From positions 2,914,001 through 2,978,000 of the forward strand of contig JAPEHQ010000004.1 of NCBI GenBank assembly GCA_027405735.1: a stretch of DNA of 64,000 bases, written 5' to 3'. Position numbers and translations under genes: made by a program. Under the pieces are notes generated by a model. The model had not been told where the DNA came from and did not search any database. It saw only the letters and a list, made by a program, of their open reading frames with translations. Positions 46,397 through 58,650 of the stretch are shown piece by piece. Numbering within the stretch: position 1 is the stretch's first letter; each line of letters starts with the position of its first letter. Origin of the DNA: Mucor racemosus. Lineage: Eukaryota > Mucoromycota > Mucoromycetes > Mucorales > Mucoraceae.

Positions 46397-48884
46397 TTTG
46401 AATAATAATGTATATGTTATAACAAGATAAAGAAAAGGAAGAGGGCTCAAAGATTGTGTTCGTACATAATAAACAGCTTTAAAGGCGCAGTCCTGTTATA
46501 TTAAATGTTAAATTGGCATTGATAACAATCGAATTGATAAATTAGGTTCAATGGAAATGTCTAGCAAATTGCTGTATTGGATAGTCGATTAAAGACTTTA
46601 CTAATAATCAATTATATGTATGTATATGCAATAACTAACAAAGATTTCTCTGTACTGAGCTATCAATCAAAATAGTTTAAGCTTTCTCCCCCTTTCAGAT
46701 AAGTTTGATTCATAGTGTCTACGATGTCAATACAAACAGTGAAAATAAAAGGCATTTGGCAGATGTGGATTTAAGCTCAGTCAAGTGTAAATATCTGCAT
46801 AATGTATAATTTTATATGGTCAGATTCAAAATCGGAGCGTGCACCTATTTCAATGGATAATCAGAAAATAAAAAATGCAAGGCTATACTTGAGATTCTAC
46901 AGAATATTTCCAAAAAAGTTATTTCTATTAATGTTGATTTCTCAGCGAGTATAAAGGCTTTAAAAGTGAAACACTTGCTTTCCCCAGGGGGAATAATACA
47001 TAATAAAATGTATTATAACTGAAAGTACAAATCAGAGTTAAATATTAAGTTATTTAATGAAAAAATTCACATATTAATATTATATTAAGCTTGACAGGTT
47101 TACGATAGAGTTATACTTCCAGGATTTATTATTTTTTATTGAAATTTTTTCTGGTTTTTATGAGCGTTACTCAGTCAAACACTGAATAAATTCAGTTTCA
47201 TCCACTTAATTTTTGGTATTAGACATTCGATTGACTTCCATATTTAGAAATAGATGAAGCAATTCAAGAGCTTTGATTGGCTGAATTTAAATTTAGGTTT
47301 CTAATTTTATTTATTCGAGTTATTATACTGATTTTTGGAGGAGAAAATCTAATTTTGGTGAATTTTGATTTTCCCAAGGTTTTTCCCTTGCAATTGGTCG
47401 TCCCCGATTTTCAAAATTCCGAAAAAAAGTGCTAAAAATTTAAATTTCTCGACGAAAAAAGCAACTACAATGACAAAAAAGTACTCAATCTGTGGGTAAT
47501 GATTGGGGCTATCTGACACTTGAGTTAATTGTGCATATTTGTTTCAAAAATTCAGAGATTTTGCTCAAAAACCTCTAATTTTTGTATGCTAATTTTAAGA
47601 GTTATTTTATTGTAAATGTACTCTTTTCAATACACAAAATGATGCATAATTAAATCATCTACAAAAAACGTTATATGCATTATTCCTACTTTATAAGGGA
47701 TTTGTTGCATAATTTAAGATTTGAAAAATTGGGATCATTTTCTGGGAAAAAAATGCAAACCATTTTTCAAACGCCGCTATGCTTATGGGCTTTTGGACCT
47801 GAAAAAAATGATTGTCAAACGAACTAGATTTCAAGATCTATTTCATATTTCTTTCAAAACAAAAAAATGTCATTAAACTTGAATTAGTTGGAGAGTATGT
47901 CTGAAAAATTGAAGTATGTTTTTTTCTGCAATTTGAGGTGCAAAAAAAGTTTTTCAAATCTATATCACTATTAAGGTTTGTAGTGACAACCTTTCAAATA
48001 TAGTTGCAACACAAGCAAAGGAATCAGTTCTTCTCACCGTAACATTCATTTATATCATGAGCTTCAATGTATTTGTTCGCTTAACTAATAAAAAGTTGAT
48101 AAATCAACAAAATACATGCTGGAGTAGACTTTATTTATGAGAATCAACTATTTTTCTCATACCCAAAAAGCATTATGTTAAATTACCGACATTGCAAGAT
48201 TTGTTGTCCAGCTCATAATGCTGTGGGCTTGTTCATTAATTACACAATTAATCATGCTGCTAAGCTGTCCTAAATACAGTATATACCAGTCTTTTTTTTA
48301 TCATTTACTTTCAAGGAAGTTTATAATCATTTGTTATCATATTTGATTTTAAAATAACAGCTGATTCAATGCATATGCTTACGCCCATCAGGGTTTAATT
48401 GTAATTGGAATGCTTTTCAACCGCATTATGTAAGGATTGAATATATACTCAAAATTTAAGGAAAATTTAATACATTATACTATTATACAGTCTTGATCAG
48501 TAATCAAGGTGAAAAAATATGAAAAATCTAAGGCAGACACACCCTGCATTTTGTTTTTTGAGTGTTTATAATGATGTTTTATGAGTTTTGAAAGGCCTTT
48601 CAATACAACAAGAGTATTTATTGCTATTCAGAGTATACTGTTGCAGTTTTAAAAGAGATATTGATATAAAAACGCAAATTTTATCAGCATTTGAAGCTTT
48701 CAGTACGGTCAAATGTATTTTTTTTAAAAATTCGTAATTTTATTTATAACTTTGCTGTAAATTGTAAGTGTATATTTGAGAGTTAGTGAGTGAGTGAGTG
48801 AGTGTTATTGTTGTTGTTGTTGCTGTTGATATGTGTATGAGTGAGTGTGCTACTTTTTTTTTCTTATCTTCTTTCCATCTTTTT
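46397..48884. other. 2.5-kb gene-free AT-rich region
   Basis: Between the Fanzor-like gene's 5' end and the Skt5 gene's 3' end. No ORF of interest. The part at 47100-47960 has the look of decayed repeat DNA but does not match the repeats catalogued here. A (GTGA)n/TTG-rich microsatellite lies at 48785-48830, in the 3' flank of the Skt5-like gene. Confidence 0.5.
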
Positions 48885-49599
48885 TTACATGATATTACAT
48901 TCGTCTTGAGAACCATTCTTTTTCTTTGATTTTGTTTCCACATGTTTACCCTGTAAACGTTGAATAGCTCTTTTATCTCCATGTTCAGCAGCTTTTTTAT
49001 ACCACTCCATAGCTTCAGTAGGATTTTTAGCAATACCAATTCCTACTTCAGTAAAATAACCAACAGCATATTCTGCTTTAGGTAATTCCTTTTCAGCAGC
49101 ACGTCTAGCCCATAGATATGCATCCTCATCAGATTGTGGCAATACTTGAGGTGATCCAACTAAATACCAAGCAGTCAAAGCAAAACAAGCTTCACGATGA
49201 CCTTGTTGAGCAGCAATTGTGTAGAAATGAATCGACATGGCAGGGTCAGGGTTACATTCTAATTTTCCATATTCATAACATTCACCCAATCGAAAAGCAG
49301 AAGGTGCATATCCAAGTTCAGCTGCTTGAACATACAGCGATACAGCATAGGGTAAATCAACGAATACAACATTGGGTATACCTCTTTCGTGTAATAAAGC
49401 AAGTTCATGTATAGCATGTGGGTATTCGCTTGTAGCTGCTTCTGCTGATCTCTTTAACCATTTAACTCCATCTCGAGGGTTCTTTGATATTCCTAATTCT
49501 CCATTTACATCTGCCACTCCTAATCTATACATGGAACCAGGGTGATTTAAAGTAGCTGCTTTTCTATATATAGAATTGTGTAATGGTCAATGTTATGAA

Positions 49600-49632
<33 letters not shown>

Positions 49633-50423
49633 AGATTTATATTACTTGTAAAACTGCACTGCTTTGGAATAATCTCTTCTACATCCCAAGCCATCTTCGT
49701 AACACTTGGCAGCACTAAAAAAATAGTCTATTTTTGTTAATACCAAGAAAATAGTTAAAGTTTATATAATTACCGATAGGCAGCATCAGCATGATGATGT
49801 TTAGTTGCTTGTACAAATAATGGAAATGCTTTGTCAAATTCATTCTTCCCTTTTTTACTTAAAAGACCCGAAGCAAACAGATTTCCCAAATAATATTGTG
49901 ATTCAGCATGGCCACGAGCAGCCAATTGCTTTAATAGCTTTTCTGCCTCAGCCAAATATTCCCAGCGAGTTTCATCATCGTCTTGAATGGGTTTAGCAGC
50001 TTCTACCATGAAAATAGCAAAATCGCATTGAATATCAGGACTATTAGTCTTTTTCGCATTTTCTCTGTACATGTTGATAGTTTGAGCATAAGATAATAAT
50101 GAGGCTTTTGCACCAGGTTTTAAATGAGAATGATCTAATAATTGATCTCCATTTATAGACAAGTTGGCAACTGAACTTGTGCGAGTACCTGGTGGAGTTT
50201 TTGAACCTTCATTTGGAGGCAATGGACTTGATTGACGATTAATAGATAAAGATGGTGCCGAATTATTTGTTGCAGAATAATGAAATTGATGTTGACGAGA
50301 AGGTGGTGGTTGCATCATTTGTTGATTGTAATGAGTTGGCATAGGTGATGCTATGCCTTCCAAATGCTTTGGAGGTGGGGGCGGAGGTGTATTTCGTACA
50401 ATTTGAGGATGTGGTTGTGCCAT
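48885..50423 (-). CDS. Skt5/Chs4-like chitin synthase activator (Sel1 repeats)
   Basis: Three exons: 50423-49774, 49714-49646 and 49563-48885, totalling 1398 nt and giving 465 residues. Residues 1-110 are Pro/Gln/Ser-rich. The segment YAQTINMYRENAKKTNSPD (112-130) is the hallmark that precedes the repeats in the Skt5/Chs4 family. About seven Sel1-type (tetratricopeptide-like) repeats follow, such as AEKLLKQLAARGHAESQYYLG and AMEWYKKAAEHGDKRAIQRL. The C-terminus ends CNIM, a CaaX box whose final M favours farnesylation, matching the family's prenylated tail. In yeast the protein recruits and activates chitin synthase III at the bud neck. Intron 2 contains a 30-base A run (49601-49630). Upstream of the ATG the minus strand is CT-rich (50440-50480). 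Confidence 0.92.
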
Positions 50424-52486
50424 TTTTGCTTTTAATTTTGCAATAAAAAAAAAAAAGGAAAGAAAGAAAGAAAGAAAAGATAAAGAGGAAAAGTAATAAA
50501 TTATTATTATTATTTAGTAGGGGTGCTTGAGGAAGGAGAAATGAGGTCTATTTTTCAATATGAACAAAAAAAGGGTGCTACAACGAGATTGATTTCTCGT
50601 ACCTGTTTGGTACCAAAAATAGACGTCCGATGCTCTTATTTTTTAAATAGTAGCCTATAAAAATACGCACTGTTCTCTAACTAAATTATAATAAATTTAT
50701 ACTTGCTCTATAGTCGTAATGGCTTAGCACTGTGCCTTAATTGATTTCAAACGTCATTATGCCATAACTTCAATAATGCTATAGCTTCAATAAAAATACA
50801 AAAAACAATATCTATTTGTAGCAGAATATTCTTCCTTATCCAAAGTTGCACCAGAATACTAAATATCAACGCTATTTTATCCGGTAAATCAGATTCACCA
50901 GCCAATAGCAGGGGAAATCAAAAGAAACAAAACAAATTTAATGGCTTATACAATGTGAGGTGTGGCTGTCCTACTAACTGGAATGTATTGTTATTTACTA
51001 TCCAATAATAAAAGCTGGATTTATCACTATCCTTAGGGAGGATACACAATTCAAAATGGTTTCAGTTCCAATCAGGATTTTTGATGATTTGGTTCCTGGT
51101 TGCTAGGCAATTCGTTGCCAAGGACATAATTTTAGCGGTTCCTGATTGCTAGGCATTTGGTTGCTAGGCATTTGGTTGCCAAGACTAAAAAAAATAGATA
51201 TTTTTCTGATCTACATTATATTAGCCTTAGTGATCTCCAAGAAAAATAGCATCATTTTGAACCAAGAAGATTAAATGATTATAAAGCGGAGATCAGGCGA
51301 CGGTAATAATCCAAAATATTGCATTTGGTGTCAGATTTATTGCTCTTTTTCGCTCATTTTCTATATGCACTCATTAGCCACGAGCCAATTAATTTACCCA
51401 TCATGATAAGATAAATAACATTAAACGTCCGGTCAATTTCTTTCTCTTCATGTTGAATGACGTTTTTAAAAGAGATCAAAAATAATGCATTTAAATTATT
51501 GAATTAACACATGATGGTCGCACAACTCAAAATGTCAATTGTTGTAAATTTAATTCACAAATTTTTATTTACTGAAATATTTAATTGGGGGTAGAGAAAG
51601 AAAAGTAAGAATCCGGATAAAATTTAACACCTTTTTCGCTGCAATGCCTAAAGATTTGCTTTGATTCAAAATTTACTATTAACTTTTTTCCTTTATCCGC
51701 CCGTCCTCGGATGGGTAGATCACGGTGACGCCCTTTGATCTTTTTTCTATTCAAAAAATATAGCAATATGTAAATTGCAAAGCTTATTCTTTTCTTCTTC
51801 TTTGGGGGCACGTATGCAGTAGGATTTCTTATTTTTTCGAGAAATGTGTGTGGAATTGAACATTTATTAGACAAAAATTTGTGATCCTTGATTCAAAATT
51901 GACGGTCATTAAAAAATGAACCCATGCACTTTCCTTACATAGCGATAGACAAGACCGAGAATAAAGATACACACGTATTTACGCACAAGTGAGGCATTAA
52001 GAAATAATAAGAGGTTAGGAGCATGTTGCGTATATTACATTAAAACGTATAGCCGTGTTTCTTTGTCAATTTTCGGGTAGAAATTCATTTGATGCTTTTT
52101 TACATTTATTCATGTTTTTTTTTTTTTGGATTTCAAGCATTTTAATGTAAAAAATGTCAAATCAAAAATCATGGTTCGATCTATAAAATTAAAGAATATT
52201 CGTCTTTCTTTTTTTCTTTTTTGGATTTCGCTTGAACTATTTGCTTTGGTTCGGGGACATTGGAGCGGGTTATTAAACAACAAAACTAAAGAGTCTGCTT
52301 TTCTATTTTGATCCGCCACATTCAATGTCTTAGCCAGGATTTCTATATAAATCCGAACTTATCCGAAGCGTTTTGTATAAAAGAGTTGATACATCTTTGT
52401 TATTTGCCTTTTTTTTCCTCTTCTTTTTTTTTCTTCTATTCTTTGAAAAATTTCCCCTTTTTTTCATTTACATAAATAAATAAATA
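50424..52486. other. Divergent intergenic region Skt5 / zinc-finger gene
   Basis: About 2.06 kb holding two divergent promoters. CT/GA-rich tracts lie next to both starts (50440-50480 and 52400-52470). A cluster of GTTGC..GGCAA motifs at 51099-51182 is listed separately. The open frame at 51581-51874 (minus) has no recognisable content and is not called. Confidence 0.55.
51099..51182. promoter_or_regulatory. Repeated X-box-like motif cluster
   Basis: Contains GTTGCTAGGCAATTCGTTGCC at 51099-51119 (split half-sites GTTGC and GCAA), then two adjacent copies of the unit TTGCTAGGCATTTGG and a final GTTGCCAAG up to 51182. GTTGC..GCAAC half-sites facing each other resemble the binding site of RFX-type regulators. 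It lies about 680 bp upstream of the Skt5-like gene and about 1.3 kb upstream of the zinc-finger gene. Function is a guess from motif form; it could also be a small tandem repeat. Confidence 0.3.
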
Positions 52487-54049
52487 ATGAATGTATCAAC
52501 ACCAAAACCATTTGATTTTGATCATCTTCAACAAACGCCTCAACAGACAACTCAACAAACACCTCAACAACGACAACAGCAACAACAACAACCAGCAATA
52601 AAACATATTTTCGATTCAGCAGATCAATCTGTAACCCGTTCCGATGCCGTAGTTACGAATAATCAACCAGCTTCTCCTCCTGACTTACTACACGATTCTG
52701 AAGAAGATGACGAAGATTCATTGTCTACACCTTCATTGTCTCTATCACCTAAACAAGGCTTTTTATCTTCTTCCAATGCCACCACTTCCAACAATACAAA
52801 AGATCATAAAAATAGATCATATTCTCATGGTGATGTTGTTCGTCCTTTTTTAGCTCTTCATCATCGTAGAAAATCAGTTCCTCATAGATCACCTTCGATT
52901 GTTGGTGATACATTGCAAGCTTCTCTTTTAGATAAAAGTGTCGTATTTCAATTAAATGTACTGCCTCGTTCAACTGATTATTCATCATTATCATCATCAT
53001 CTTCTTCATCATCAAAGACACCTAAAATCACGGAATCAGAACCGACACATCATGATGAGAGCGGTTATATAGCCAATCAATCATGTCCAGATTGCGGAGA
53101 TGCATGTGACATAAAGTGTACATCCAAAGTTATCTGTGGTCAATCATTGTTATCCGCACTACGTAAAAGAGTTGCTTATGCCCGTAGTTTGCAACAAGAT
53201 GATGAGCTAATGAAACAATCTCGTATGTCTCGTCGTAAACGTACTCGTACTCGTACTGCAAGCATTATAGAAATTCCTAGATCAGTTCATCGTCGTACTA
53301 GTACCTCATCTGATCAAAGTGCTGGTAGTTTAAACAGTCAAGTTGAGCAATCTCGTACAGTATTTATCCCAGATTCTCATGGTATGCAATCTTTAAATCA
53401 ACAGCAACAATATCAACATTCCATCGAAGAAGACGATGATTATGATCAAGATCACGATCAAGATCAACATGAACTGAAACGTGTAAAGAAATCTAATAAT
53501 ACACCTCGTCGCCAATCGTCTACTGCTCATGGTCAATCATCAGGCCGTCCTTCTCGAGTTAAAGGCCCTTGTCAAGCATGTCAAGAAGCATCTGATGGTT
53601 GTATGCGTAAAGCATTCAACTGGCCATTTCCTGCTAGTCAAATTTTTAATGATAAAGGGAAACCCTTTGTCTATCTCTGTAATAAATGTGGTCTACGGTA
53701 ATGTTTATTTATTTCATATACATGTACAAAAAACAAATAACTAACTTTTTTTTGTTTTTGTTTTTCATACAGATATAACAAAAGTGGCGGTTGTGTTTGC
53801 CGTAATTGTCGTTGGGTCTTTTGTAAAGAAGAAAAGCGCAAAGCTTTGCAACATATTGATGCCATGCGTCGTAAACGTCCTGATGGCGAAATTGATCCCA
53901 GTGAAAATATCGAGAATTTCGTCTGCAGCCCAAAGTATTGGACTTGTGGTAAACCTTGGAAAGTAGGATGGGTTTTAGATAATCTTGATGAAGATGATGA
54001 ATTATCATCCAATGTTGCTACTTCTCCAACTCCATCTCATTCATCTTGA
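52487..54049 (+). CDS. ASH1/GATA-like zinc-finger regulator
   Basis: Two exons: 52487-53697 and 53773-54049, totalling 1488 nt and giving 495 residues. Residues 1-350 are Gln- and Ser-rich with acidic stretches, typical of a transcription factor. The finger is C362-x2-C365 followed by C398-x2-C401 in the string LCNKCGLRYNKSG. It resembles the second half of a GATA finger, but the spacing between cysteine pairs (32 residues) is longer than in classical GATA factors, as in Ash1-like proteins. It continues with a second cysteine group (C411, C413, C416, C421) and a basic helix (KEEKRKALQHIDAMRRKRP). The intron splits the finger right after GLR. A nuclear DNA-binding role is inferred; target genes are unknown. 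Confidence 0.82.
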
Positions 54050-55967
54050 AAAAAACATTTTATTCCCTCAACAAAATTCAACCAAAAATTCACACATGCA
54101 TCCTTTTTCAAATAGCACATTTCATTCCATTGTAATTTTACCCTTATTCTTTTCGTTTGTGTTATATATATATTCTTTCTTTTTTTTTTCATTTTACACT
54201 GTACATAAACCGAACATTATTAAAAAGAAAGCCTCGATATTTTTGTTCCATGATGAGTAAAATCCCATTAGTAAACATCTTCTCTTTCTCCCCTCCCCCC
54301 CAGAAAAGAGTAGGTTTAGTTTTGCATTTCATCTGAGCAACTCCGCGTTGAGGTTCCATGATATTTTGATAAAAAGGTTTTTGATTGAGGAGGAGATCAA
54401 GAAAGAATCTCATTATAGTATCATGCATCAGTATATTAGGTATTTCTGGAATTCCTTTTTATTTCAAACCATGAATCTGTTGTACATGTAAATCCTCAAA
54501 TTGTAATATTTTAAAAATGTACTTCTTTTTTTGGGTTGTCAATCATAATATCAGAGATAATGATAGATCCAACCATCGATCCAAATCCCTGCAGTAATAA
54601 TGTATGATAAATAATTTACCGGTTTACCGATCTATATCACATAAAATGATTGATCAGAATCCAATGCAATGCCTGATAGATGTAGCATGACAACAAATAT
54701 CGTAACCATTCATACTATACGCACTGTTGCTTTATATTGCATTACATCTCAAACTGCTACAAGTAAAACAATGTTAAAGTAGGGGGTTTCTCTGATTTCG
54801 AAATACCCGTGTATTTTCGAAACTATACCGATTTAAGGAATGCTTGTATAGTTTAAAAGGTGATTTTCGTATTTAGACAATCCAAGGCCCAAACATTTTC
54901 CACTCAATTGTTTTATTGCAACAGCATTTGAAAATTTGATATCGTACAGTTTAGTTGAATTTTCATAATCGTAAAGCAATGCAATTTTTGAAATTAGAAT
55001 GAGTTATTGTCAATCCAATTTTTCCGGTTCATGAAACATAAGAGGACAATGGAAAAAAGGGGGATCAAACAAAATGAAAATAATGGGATCAGAAAAAATA
55101 ATCGAGAAAAATAGCTCTACAAACACCGAGCCGAAAGAAGTGAATTGGTACATCTCGGCATCAAAGCTTACAAGAGTGCCACAGAGCCCCGCTTCTAACC
55201 TTGCGAGACTATTTTAAACCTGTTTTGTATTTCCTATGACAATAGTGAGCCCAATCTTGGGGGTTGTATGGCTTAACTGTCTTGATTGCAAATTCAAAAA
55301 ATATTGTTACAATAATAAAAATTGTTCAAAATCATCAAGAAAACTACTAAAGTACCCAGAAACGACATTTTACTAACATTTTGTCTTAAATGTTCTTAAG
55401 AGAATACACCATAGCCTTTTGGGCGTATAAACAAACTGGTAATGGATACACAAGAAAAGAAATCAAGAAACTATACCCCAACAAACAAAGAGATTCTTAC
55501 AGAGATCTTTCAATTATTCTCAGGCACAAAGCAAACAGGGACCAAATTCTGGGCAACAGATACCATTTAATTGATATATACTCTTGCAGAGAATATATAC
55601 AGGAAACACATTACATAGCGGGATTGTAATAAGAATATGCTTACACAGTGGCACCTGCAACCTCCATTTTCATTACAAATAAATTTTGAATGATAGTCTT
55701 TTTTCTCTATGTAGAAGAAAATTTCATGGATGAAGCTTTTTCACAAAGATCACGCTGCCACACGAAACTTCTGAGATCCTTTAAATATATATACTTGGAT
55801 GAGCCCACAGTAAAAGCCTACAATAAATGGTCCTATTGCTGTAACGCATCGTCTACTTGTAGAAGCATTTCTTCTCACCAACTCAACCTTAAAAAAAAAC
55901 TAATATAAATAACCCTACATTTCATGATTTATTCGATTAAATTATACAAACACACAATATCTTAATA
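54050..55967. other. Gene-free region before the secreted-protein gene
   Basis: About 1.9 kb. The first part holds the 3' flank of the zinc-finger gene (T-rich, AATAAA-like). Two short open frames (55390-55629 and 55690-55908) have no recognisable family and no supporting start context. They are left out. Confidence 0.5.
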
Positions 55968-56708
55968 ATGTTGCTTTTACGAGTTCTTTTTGTATTTTGT
56001 CTTCCATCATTGCTATTAGCTCAAGGTTTTAATGTATTTACTCAAGTCTTTGGTTTATTCACAGGCATTCTTGGCACAGCTGACTTTTTCAAAAGTACAA
56101 AACCTCCTACCGGATCGTTAAGAGTATCACTAAAAGTCCCTGGAGGTGAAGACATTGGTCAATCTGGTCAATTTCCTGAAATATCTGTCAGATCTAATGA
56201 TGGTGGTCAAATAGGATGGTTTGTCAATGGAGACAACTGCTTTACATTACTGGGTAAAAACGATCTAAAGTTTGTTGACATTGGTATTTCACAGGAACCT
56301 GACACTGTGGTGCTTTATCATAAGGGCGTGTATGATGTTGATAGCCCAATTGCATTGAGTATGATAAAAATAACATACTCTTCTGGTACCTTTGAAGATG
56401 ATAGTTATGATGTCTTGGTTACAGGCGATATGTTGGCATCTTGTGTGGGTGCAAGTTACTGGACAACAAACGAATATCCAGCTTGTAATCTTTCTTATGA
56501 TATTCCAATTGGAAAAGGCGATTTCATTAACTCAAAGCAATGCTTTTGGATGGGAAATACAAATCAAGGTGTTAAACAAATTTGGATAAATACAAAGGAA
56601 GCTCATGCAGCATTGAAGGCAAAAGATAGTTTTGCATTTTGCAAGGCAATTGGTGTATATAAAGATGAAAATCCAAATTTGATAAACGATTTGCGACAAA
56701 CATGTTAA
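55968..56708 (+). CDS. Secreted protein of unknown function (246 aa)
   Basis: Single exon. The N-terminus MLLLRVLFVFCLPSLLLAQG is a clear signal peptide with probable cleavage after residue 18-19. The mature part is about 227 residues with several cysteines, three of them in the last 60 residues plus the C-terminal residue itself, suggesting disulphides. There is no membrane segment, GPI signal or repeat. I do not recognise the family. The gene is flanked on the right by a dispersed repeat copy (57015) and stands alone. Frame is intact with a normal context. Confidence 0.78.
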   Translation: MLLLRVLFVFCLPSLLLAQGFNVFTQVFGLFTGILGTADFFKSTKPPTGSLRVSLKVPGGEDIGQSGQFPEISVRSNDGGQIGWFVNGDNCFTLLGKNDLKFVDIGISQEPDTVVLYHKGVYDVDSPIALSMIKITYSSGTFEDDSYDVLVTGDMLASCVGASYWTTNEYPACNLSYDIPIGKGDFINSKQCFWMGNTNQGVKQIWINTKEAHAALKAKDSFAFCKAIGVYKDENPNLINDLRQTC

Positions 56709-57014
56709 TTTTTTTGCCATCAAAACTACATATAAATAGTATAAACACGCATAAATTACCAATGAATAAAACATGTATCGCCATAGGTACCCCCCCCGTT
56801 CTAACTAATAGTCCTAAACTATATGTATTGCATTAATATTGAAAAAATACAATACACAATTTGAGGAGAAATCAATGATTATATATGATTATTTTACGGA
56901 GATGTCTAGGAGCTCACTATATATTTGAGTGCCAATCTATCTAAGATCGTTATAGATATTGCCTAGTCAACCAATTAAGCTCAGACTCTTATATTCGCTT
57001 AGAAGATTTACGGT
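56709..57014. other. 3' flank of the secreted-protein gene
   Basis: About 300 bp, AT-rich, with AATAAAAC at 56764 as a likely polyadenylation signal. Ends where the dispersed repeat begins. Confidence 0.5.
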
Positions 57015-58140
57015 AAACTATGCTACCTATTCCTAAATTTATTTGATATCTCACAAAAGACTCAAAAACGCGTAAAATTCACTGCTTTTCCCTTGAAAAC
57101 TGGGTCTCATTTTTCATCCCTGCTCTACTTTTTGTTTTCACTAAATAACACCAAAAACAAATTATATGCCAATGTACCTGAGATGCTCAGCTTTAATCCA
57201 AAAACAAGTATCCGGAAATATCCTACTTTTTGCAGTTGGTATTAATTTTTCAATGCTAAGGTTTCAGATTTTTACGCGTATTTCACTGCTAATGGATTGA
57301 AAACTTTGAGGCTTCGTATCTCTAGAAAACTTTAAGCTATACTACCACTTTCCAATAATAAAATTTACTTGTTTTAAATTGCTCTATAATATATTTGAAT
57401 ATAAAAAAATTCTGAGCACTTTTATTTTTTTTTTATTTTTTTTTTGACATTTCTATAGTAGGTTTCAAAATATTGGTTAAATTGATCAACATTTTTTTGC
57501 ATTCATGTTATTAAGCTCTTTGAGCTCTCTCGAACCCAATTTAGAGTTTTTCAAAATATTGATTTTTCGTGGAGATATCCTCAAAAATATGTACAAAAAG
57601 GTACTTCCATTTCTGGCGTCCATTTTCCCCTTGTATACCCTCCTCCCAAATTCTGAAACTGAAAAAAATTTGGACAAAAATCTTGCTTTCTCTACGAAAA
57701 ATGTAGCTAAAAAGTTAAGTAATAGCTCTATCAATAGATAATGTTTTTGCGCATCACTTCAATTAGTTATATTTTAAATATTCTTATAAAAAGTGATGTG
57801 TATCTTCAAAAAACCTCCAAAATTTCAATTGCATTTTGCGCAAAATTTAATGTGAAATGTTTGTCGGAATTTTATTTAGTTGGATGTAGAATTTAAAACT
57901 GTACAAAAGCTATTTAGTATACTAGGTCGACTTACTTTGCACTTCATGATCAATTAAACGATTTTGTTTTTTTCATCATTTTTCGTCCATTTTTTAAAAT
58001 AAATTTTGGAACCCAGTTATCATAAGCTGTAAGCTGTGATATCGACTATTATTTTAATTATCTCAATGAAAAATCAATATTGTTGGCTGAAACAAAAAAT
58101 ACAGAGTAGCAATCAATTAGATCTATATTGTGAATACTAA
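57015..58140 (+). repeat. Dispersed 1.15-kb repeat (copy 4)
   Basis: Diverged copy in left-arm orientation, isolated from the other arm components, so it is a separate dispersed repeat and not only part of the arm. It starts at the ATGCTACC match near 57018. The other end reaches the TTAGATCTAT region near 58130. The minus-strand open frame (57486-57734) retains the ISPRKINI motif. Confidence 0.7.
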
Positions 58141-58620
58141 AATAAATACCTCTTAATTTTTACAATAGATTTGTAGGTCAATATTTGAGCAATTTCAAGA
58201 CAATGTCAGGTCAATGCACTCATAATCTGATACCAAGCTTTTTATTTTAGAACAGGTATCAATGGTTATAGAGAAAAATCACAGTCTTACATTAATAAAT
58301 CTACCATATTACTTTATTAAGCATTTAACCCAATTACTCACTTTCTCGTATTCTTTTGCATAAAAAGGGCCAGCCAAGTTACCAAGGAAAAATAATATAG
58401 ATCCAAAAGTTAGATCCCAAGTCATATTCAACAATAAAAGGTACCCTTATTATAACTTGATATTTATGCTAAGAAAATATATACAAATGTTAAATATTAA
58501 ATCAAGCACATATGATTTTCATGATTATGCCAGCATTCTGTCATGTTATAAAATCATTCATGTCCTTATGAAAGATCATCTCAATAAAATTGAAAACGTA
58601 TTGATTATGTGTATTAATAA
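58141..58620. other. Spacer after the dispersed repeat
   Basis: About 480 bp, AT-rich. No gene or further repeat recognised. Confidence 0.45.
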
Positions 58621-58650
58621 TTTCTAGGTATTGTTGAATACAAATGATGG

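Noticed and set aside
46488..46495. CAGTCCTG near the Fanzor-like gene, resembling the MITE terminus
   Set aside because: Only eight bases match, with no TA flank and no partner on the other side of the gene, so it is not evidence of a transposon end.
51581..51874. 97-codon open frame on the minus strand between Skt5 and the zinc-finger gene
   Set aside because: Low-complexity, lysine-rich, no recognised motif, and no start context. Likely chance.
55390..55908. Two short open frames upstream of the secreted-protein gene
   Set aside because: No family, no conserved structure and no clear promoter. AT-rich DNA gives such frames often.
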